A stretch of DNA of 64,000 bases from Bacteroidota bacterium. GTDB taxonomy: Bacteria; Bacteroidota; Bacteroidia; Chitinophagales; Chitinophagaceae. A model generated the notes under the pieces. That model was not told the DNA's origin, ran no database searches, and saw only the letters and a program-made list of their open reading frames with translations. Location of the stretch: contig JAFAEM010000047.1 of the NCBI GenBank assembly GCA_023424015.1, positions 31,016 to 95,015 on the forward strand, in the 5' to 3' direction. Each line of letters starts with the position of its first letter. The first letter of the stretch is position 1. This document shows positions 59,782 through 64,000 of the stretch, one piece after another. Position numbers and translations under genes: made by a program.

Positions 59782-59946
59782 AACAGGTGAGTTCGCAGAC
59801 TATTTTTTCACTACCGATCATGCTGACCAACCAGGATTGAAACTACTGCCCTGTTCGCTTTCACCTAATTTTTGGTTAAAGCAGGGCTGCTGTGTATGCG
59901 GTGTGTAATTGAAAGGTTTAATTTTTCAACACCAAAAACCAGGTGT

Positions 59947-60420
59947 ATGAAAAAACTATACTTTATTGCCGCATTGTTTGTCTCCTTTGTTTTACTGGGC
60001 AGTTGCAGTAAGGATTTTCTAAAAAGATATGATGATCGTATCGAAGGCGGGGTATGGCGTCTTGTCGATGTTGACAGGCTGGGATGGGGCGGTAGTTCCG
60101 GCAATCTGCCTTTCAGGGATGGAGAATTTGTATTTAAGGATGAAGGACAGCTCGAGTACATCAATAGCAACGGTGAATTGTACAAAGGCAACTGGGATAT
60201 CCGTCGCGACTGGGTGGCCGGCCAGTGTTTTACCGATGAAAACGGTGTGTATTCCTGCGACGACCGGTATGTGCGCAGTCTGCGTATCACGGCAGTCAAT
60301 TTTACTACTCAGGATATCCGGTCTGAATTCTTTGATGAGATCATCTTTACCGGTACTAACCGCTTCAAAGCCTACCTGTACACCGGCACCAGGAGTTATG
60401 TATTTCGGTTCAGGAGATAA
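59947..60420 (+). CDS. Small lipoprotein, lipocalin-like plan
   Basis: 157 residues from ATG 59947; earlier in-frame starts lack a signal peptide. Lipoprotein signal KKLYFIAALFVSFVLLGSC. The mature domain is beta-rich (GGVWRLVDVDRLGWGG, EFVFKDEGQLEYINSNGELY, RFKAYLYTGTRSYVFRF) with an order like lipocalin-type DUF proteins: GxW start and a row of strands. Function unknown. Confidence 0.7.
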   Translation: MKKLYFIAALFVSFVLLGSCSKDFLKRYDDRIEGGVWRLVDVDRLGWGGSSGNLPFRDGEFVFKDEGQLEYINSNGELYKGNWDIRRDWVAGQCFTDENGVYSCDDRYVRSLRITAVNFTTQDIRSEFFDEIIFTGTNRFKAYLYTGTRSYVFRFRR

Positions 60421-60437
60421 GCCAACCCGTGGCTTTA

Positions 60438-60824
60438 TCAATTATCGTCATCAGGGAAGCTAAAGGATATAGCTGTGGTTTCAGGCCTGGGAAGTGTGAT
60501 GCTGAGTCTCCCTCCAAACCGTTCAGCCAGGGAATTTACCTGTTGCAACTCACTCGCCATCGCAAAACCATGTACGCTCCCTGATTCCTGCACTTCGAGC
60601 ACCACGATATTTCCGTATCTCCTGGCGGTAAACCTGATACAACAATCGCTCACATGCCTGACCACCGTAGAGATCATACGGCTCAGGACGGTACTGATGT
60701 ACTGTGTGTTGCTGGTGATAGCAAAGTCAGCAGGTACATCATTCAGAAAAAAACTCTGATTTTGCACCGCAGCAGGGAGAAACACTTCACTTAGCCGGTC
60801 TACCAGCTTATTCAGGTTTTCCAT
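60438..60824 (-). CDS. Stand-alone GHKL-like ATPase domain protein
   Basis: 128 residues. ITSNTQYISTVLSRMISTVV is positioned like the N box of histidine kinases and NSLAERFGGRLSITL like the closing strand, while the ATP-binding glycine motifs between are degenerate (VQESGSVHGFAMASELQQ). There is no sensor or phosphoacceptor domain. It may be an anti-sigma-like or regulatory remnant of a kinase. Confidence 0.5.
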   Translation of the reverse strand: MENLNKLVDRLSEVFLPAAVQNQSFFLNDVPADFAITSNTQYISTVLSRMISTVVRHVSDCCIRFTARRYGNIVVLEVQESGSVHGFAMASELQQVNSLAERFGGRLSITLPRPETTAISFSFPDDDN

Positions 60825-61081
60825 AAAATATTAAATGCTTTATACGCAAAATGGCACCAAAACGGTCTCCAAATGCTAAAAAAATGTTTAATCTGCCACC
60901 CAGACTCTTACTCACTTGAGATTACAAAACAATCACAGTTGAAGGTTGGAAAAAATAGACGATACTGGCATTGTCCTATAGAAAAACCTCAGGATTCGCT
61001 TGTAGAATTTAAACTACAACGACTACCGACTCCCAACTAATGACTACCGGCTCACTACTCCCCTCTCCCTATCTTCGCCAA

Positions 61082-62260
61082 ATGAATCCATTTACAAAGC
61101 CCGGCTCCATCACCATTACCTCGCACAAACGCATTACGCCTTTCCTGCAACAGGAAGTAAAGCAACTCGGGTTTGAGGTGGAAGACAGTTTTGTGACCGG
61201 CATTCGTTTGCGCGGCAGCATGAACGATTGCATCCGACTTAACCTGAATCTTCGTTGTGCCAGCCAGGTATTGTATAACCTTGAAAAATTTAACGCGAGC
61301 GATGCCAATGATATTTATAACCATCTCATCGACTATCCCTGGGAGAACATTCTACCCAGGGGGGGATACTTTTCAGTTACGAGTAATGTCAGTAACCCGA
61401 CGATAAACAACAGCATGTTTGCCAACCTGCGTGTAAAGGATGCAATAGCCGACCGTCTTCGCAATAAAACGGGCACCCGGCCATCTACAGGCGCCGAACT
61501 CATTGGCGCGGTGATCCATTTGTTTTGGAAAAACGACGAAGCGGAGATTTTCATAGACACATCCGGGGATTCGCTGGCGCGGCATGGCTACCGAAAAATT
61601 CCAGGGCAGGCGCCCATGCTGGAATCACTGGCAGCCGCAACCATCTATGCAACCCGATGGGACCATTCGGCTCCCTTTATCAACCCGATGTGTGGCTCAG
61701 GCACCATCGCGATTGAAGCGGCGCTGATCGCCACCAACCGGCGGCCTGGATTATTTCGGGCCAACTACGCATTTATGCATATCATGGGATACGATGAAAG
61801 TTTTTACCAGCAGCAGGATGCCCTGTTGGAAGAACAGATCAGGGAGGTTCCGGGATTAAAAATAATTGCTTCTGACTATAGCGAACGGGCTGTTGCCAAT
61901 GCACGGAAGAATGCCATTGCCGCTGGAGTTGCCAATCTGATAGAATTTGAGGTTTGTGATTTTGCAAAAACCAGGGTGCCGGAAGGACAACATGGCGTCG
62001 TATACATGAATCCGGAATACGGAGAGCGGCTGGGTGAAGTAGCCGAACTTGAAAAAACCTATGCTCGTATCGGTGATTTTATGAAACAACGCTGCCAGGG
62101 TTATACCGGTTATATCTTCACCGGCAACCTTGACCTGGCAAAAAAGATCGGACTGAAAGCCAAACGCAGGATTGAATTTTACACCAGCACGATTGATTGC
62201 AGGTTGCTGGAGTACGAACTGTACCAGGGGAGTCGGGAATCTGGAGCCAGCATTCAGTAG
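61082..62260 (+). CDS. RlmL-like 23S rRNA guanine-N2 methyltransferase
   Basis: 392 residues from ATG 61082. The first 160 residues hold the THUMP RNA-binding domain (ITPFLQQEVKQLGFEVEDSF, FSVTSNVSNPTINNSMFANL). The SAM-binding Rossmann part has FINPMCGSGTIAIEAALIA, ASDYSERAVANARKNAIAAG and the catalytic VYMNPEYGERLGE, where Glu replaces the second Pro of NPPY as often in this group. Shorter than E. coli RlmKL, covering the RlmL half only. The substrate G2445 is by family analogy. Confidence 0.85.
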   Translation: MNPFTKPGSITITSHKRITPFLQQEVKQLGFEVEDSFVTGIRLRGSMNDCIRLNLNLRCASQVLYNLEKFNASDANDIYNHLIDYPWENILPRGGYFSVTSNVSNPTINNSMFANLRVKDAIADRLRNKTGTRPSTGAELIGAVIHLFWKNDEAEIFIDTSGDSLARHGYRKIPGQAPMLESLAAATIYATRWDHSAPFINPMCGSGTIAIEAALIATNRRPGLFRANYAFMHIMGYDESFYQQQDALLEEQIREVPGLKIIASDYSERAVANARKNAIAAGVANLIEFEVCDFAKTRVPEGQHGVVYMNPEYGERLGEVAELEKTYARIGDFMKQRCQGYTGYIFTGNLDLAKKIGLKAKRRIEFYTSTIDCRLLEYELYQGSRESGASIQ

Positions 62261-62389
62261 TCAGGATGTTAAAAAAATTTAAAGTTTCTAATCTCCACAT
62301 GCTGCAACTATCCCGACACGTTTTACTTCTTTGTATCAGTAAATATGGCAGCATATTTGAATAAATACAGTACAAAGCAAAAAGTAAAA

Positions 62390-62677
62390 ATGAACAAAAA
62401 ACAACCTTCACTCTTTTTTTGTATCCTGATGGACCTGGTGGGTTATGCCACTTATGCCGTTCCATTCCTTGGCGAATTTGGCGATATACTATGGGCTCCG
62501 ATCTCGTCGCTGGTGTTTATGACCAGCTTCGGTGGATGGAAAGGGGTACTGGGAGGATTTGGGAACTTTATCGAAGAATTGCTTCCGGGCACCGATTTTA
62601 TTCCCAGCTTCACCATCATGTGGTTTATCCAGAATGCGCAGAAAAAGGGAACGGCAACGCCTGTAAAGGTTTCATAA
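62390..62677 (+). CDS. Small membrane protein
   Basis: 95 residues from ATG 62390 (KKQPSLFFCILMDLVGYATY, VPFLGEFGDILWAPISSLVF, SFTIMWFIQNAQKK). Two or three hydrophobic segments, Gly- and Phe-rich. Similar small proteins are common in Bacteroidota; function unknown. A terminator follows. Confidence 0.65.
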   Translation: MNKKQPSLFFCILMDLVGYATYAVPFLGEFGDILWAPISSLVFMTSFGGWKGVLGGFGNFIEELLPGTDFIPSFTIMWFIQNAQKKGTATPVKVS

Positions 62678-62697
62678 TCGCAGTATAAAAAATATCG

Positions 62698-62730
62698 CCC
62701 TGCCTGCAAGAACATGCAGGCGGGGTTTTT
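62698..62730 (+). terminator. Terminator
   Basis: Ten-base arms CCCTGCCTGC (62698-62707) and GCAGGCGGGG (62716-62725), one G-U, then TTTTT. Confidence 0.92.
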
Positions 62731-62786
62731 CATTTTTTAAAGACAATCGTTTCGTATCTTGTATACCCTTTTTTTAAACCAATGCC

Positions 62787-63476
62787 ATGAATCGTATCGA
62801 TCGTCTTTTTGGAATACTTACCCTGCTTCAGTCAAAAAAATTCGTACCGGCAGAAAAGATCGCTGAGAAATTCAAGATCAGTGTACGCACCGTGTATCGC
62901 GATATCAAAGCCCTGGGTGAATCAGGGATCCCGATCAGCTTTGAACAACACAAAGGATATTTCGTAGTGCAGGGTTATTTCCTGCCGCCAGTTTCTTTCA
63001 GCACGGAAGAAGCCAATGCATTCCTGCTGATGGAAGCGATCGTGTCGGGATTTTCGGATAAATCGATACAAACGCATTATAGCAATGGGCTGAACAAAAT
63101 AAAAGCTGTGTTGCGGAGCTCCCAGAAAGAAAAGATCGACCTACTGGCAGATAATATCAAACTTCAGGTACCCGAATGTCTCCGCTATAATTTTGAATAT
63201 TTATCTATCATTCAGAATGCGATCTCTTCCCGGACCATTTTAGATATCGATTACAAAAACAACAATGAAGAGATCAGTAAGCGGCATGTGGAACCGATCG
63301 GCCTGGTATTCTATGCTTTCAATTGGCATATGATCAGCTGGTGTCATATTCGCAATGACTACCGCGATTTCAAAGTTGCCCGGATCCTGAAATTGAGAAA
63401 CACTGAAACGCCATTCCGTAAAGCCGACCATATCGAGCTCGACTCGTACATGAAAAGCCTGCCGGTTGATTATTAA
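62787..63476 (+). CDS. YafY/WYL-type transcriptional regulator
   Basis: 229 residues. N-terminal DeoR-like helix-turn-helix (FVPAEKIAEKFKISVRTVYR, then DIKALGESGIPI) followed by a WYL-type ligand domain (ILDIDYKNNNEEISKRHVEP, GLVFYAFNWHMISWCHIRND). The WYL triplet itself is changed to WHM. WYL regulators sense nucleic acids or metabolites and often control stress or defence genes. No target is visible in the window. Confidence 0.85.
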   Translation: MNRIDRLFGILTLLQSKKFVPAEKIAEKFKISVRTVYRDIKALGESGIPISFEQHKGYFVVQGYFLPPVSFSTEEANAFLLMEAIVSGFSDKSIQTHYSNGLNKIKAVLRSSQKEKIDLLADNIKLQVPECLRYNFEYLSIIQNAISSRTILDIDYKNNNEEISKRHVEPIGLVFYAFNWHMISWCHIRNDYRDFKVARILKLRNTETPFRKADHIELDSYMKSLPVDY

Positions 63477-63499
63477 TGTCGCGCGATTTTTCACACCAT

Positions 63500-64000
63500 T
63501 TAAACGGATAACCTGCACAAAACGTCCCGATGGGACGTGTATTCGTGTCACATCGTTTTTCTACCCATAAAATCTCCCTACGGGAGATGGTGACCCGGCG
63601 GTTGTAAAATACCTCGCCTGTTTCGCGAAGGCTTATTGCGTCCGATCGGGACGCTTTGTTTTCCACCCAACAAGTCTCCCCAGGGGAGATGGTGACACAG
63701 CGGTTGTAAAATACCTCGCTTATTTCGCAAAGGCTTATTGCATCCCTTCTGGACGCTTTGTGAGCCGTCCCGTCAGGATGGTTTATGCCTGGCATGTGAA
63801 TTAGCTTTACAAAAACCATTTACTCAAAAGCAACGCCTACAAAACGTTCGGAGGGGATGTGGTGTTTGTACTTCGACATTTTTTCTACCCATAAAATCTC
63901 CCTACGGGAGATGGTGACTTAGCTGTTGTAAAATACCTCGCCTGTTTCGCGAAGACTTTTTGCGTCTGATCGGGACGCTTTGTTTTCCACCCAACAAGTC
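63500..64000. repeat. Repeat array with short hairpins, cut by the window edge
   Basis: A unit of about 324 bp begins twice (marker CTACCCATAAAATCTCC at 63561 and 63885). Each holds two similar sub-units of about 100 bp: hairpin CTCCC-TA-CGGGAG or CTCCCCAGGGGAG, then TGGTGAC, then GTTGTAAAATACCTCGC, then GATCGGGACGCTTTGT. The second unit runs out of the window at 64000. No gene is seen after the regulator. Confidence 0.8.

Noticed and set aside
63500..64000. CRISPR array
   Set aside because: Repeat units are about 100 bp and the sequence between hairpins is itself repeated, so there are no unique spacers; no cas genes.

Overview
The window looks like a chromosome segment of a Bacteroidota bacterium, most likely a Chitinophagaceae relative, carrying most of an integrated tailed phage. 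The family-level guess is inferred from protein style (GH3-like enzyme, DUF3667, DUF4369, DUF4397, NtrY-like kinase, glycine-rich RRM protein) and from promoters of the TTTG-N19-TAnnTTTG type. The split is sharp: about 1-37,202 is prophage and 37,194-64,000 is host chromosome.

Prophage. The left end lies outside the window. In order come a PKD-domain protein end, a membrane/lysis block (holin-like proteins, a possible one-piece spanin, an EF-hand-bearing amidase), a capsid block (S49 protease, coiled-coil scaffold, major capsid, coiled-coil decoration protein), a tail tube candidate and tape measure, then portal-like and connector-like proteins, large tail/host-contact proteins, a PLD-like protein, and the small and large terminase subunits at the end. 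A convergent leftward pair follows: a secreted DUF4468 protein and a repressor. The repressor is divergent from a Cro-like gene across palindromic operators. The early region carries many small genes, a tRNA(CAU), a long structured non-coding stretch, a D5-type primase/helicase, an HNH endonuclease and a minimal Pol X-type nucleotidyltransferase. It ends with a large serine recombinase whose stop codon lies inside the host tmRNA gene.

Two things in the prophage stand out. First, 33,450-34,384 has the layout of integron gene cassettes: two long imperfect inverted repeats with AAC/GTT ends flank small AT-rich genes, and the start and end of each cassette are complementary as circular cassettes require. 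Second, 25,265-25,910 has no gene but holds a tRNA followed by about 390 nt of stacked helices ending in a perfect terminator, a good candidate for a large phage non-coding RNA.

Host part. ssrA (tmRNA, tag GNTQYAMAA) is followed leftward-transcribed by rseP, dxr and a GH3-family gene. rplU-rpmA follow with a clear promoter, then a 42-residue Lys/Ala protein, a 292-bp tandem repeat, a Pol X/PHP protein with a degenerate polymerase site, an NtrY-like sensor kinase overlapping mazG, DUF3667, several secreted or lipid-anchored proteins, a secreted Ppx/GppA-like protein, an SGNH hydrolase, a DUF1624 membrane protein, an RlmL-like methyltransferase and a WYL regulator. The right edge is a repeat array rich in short hairpins.
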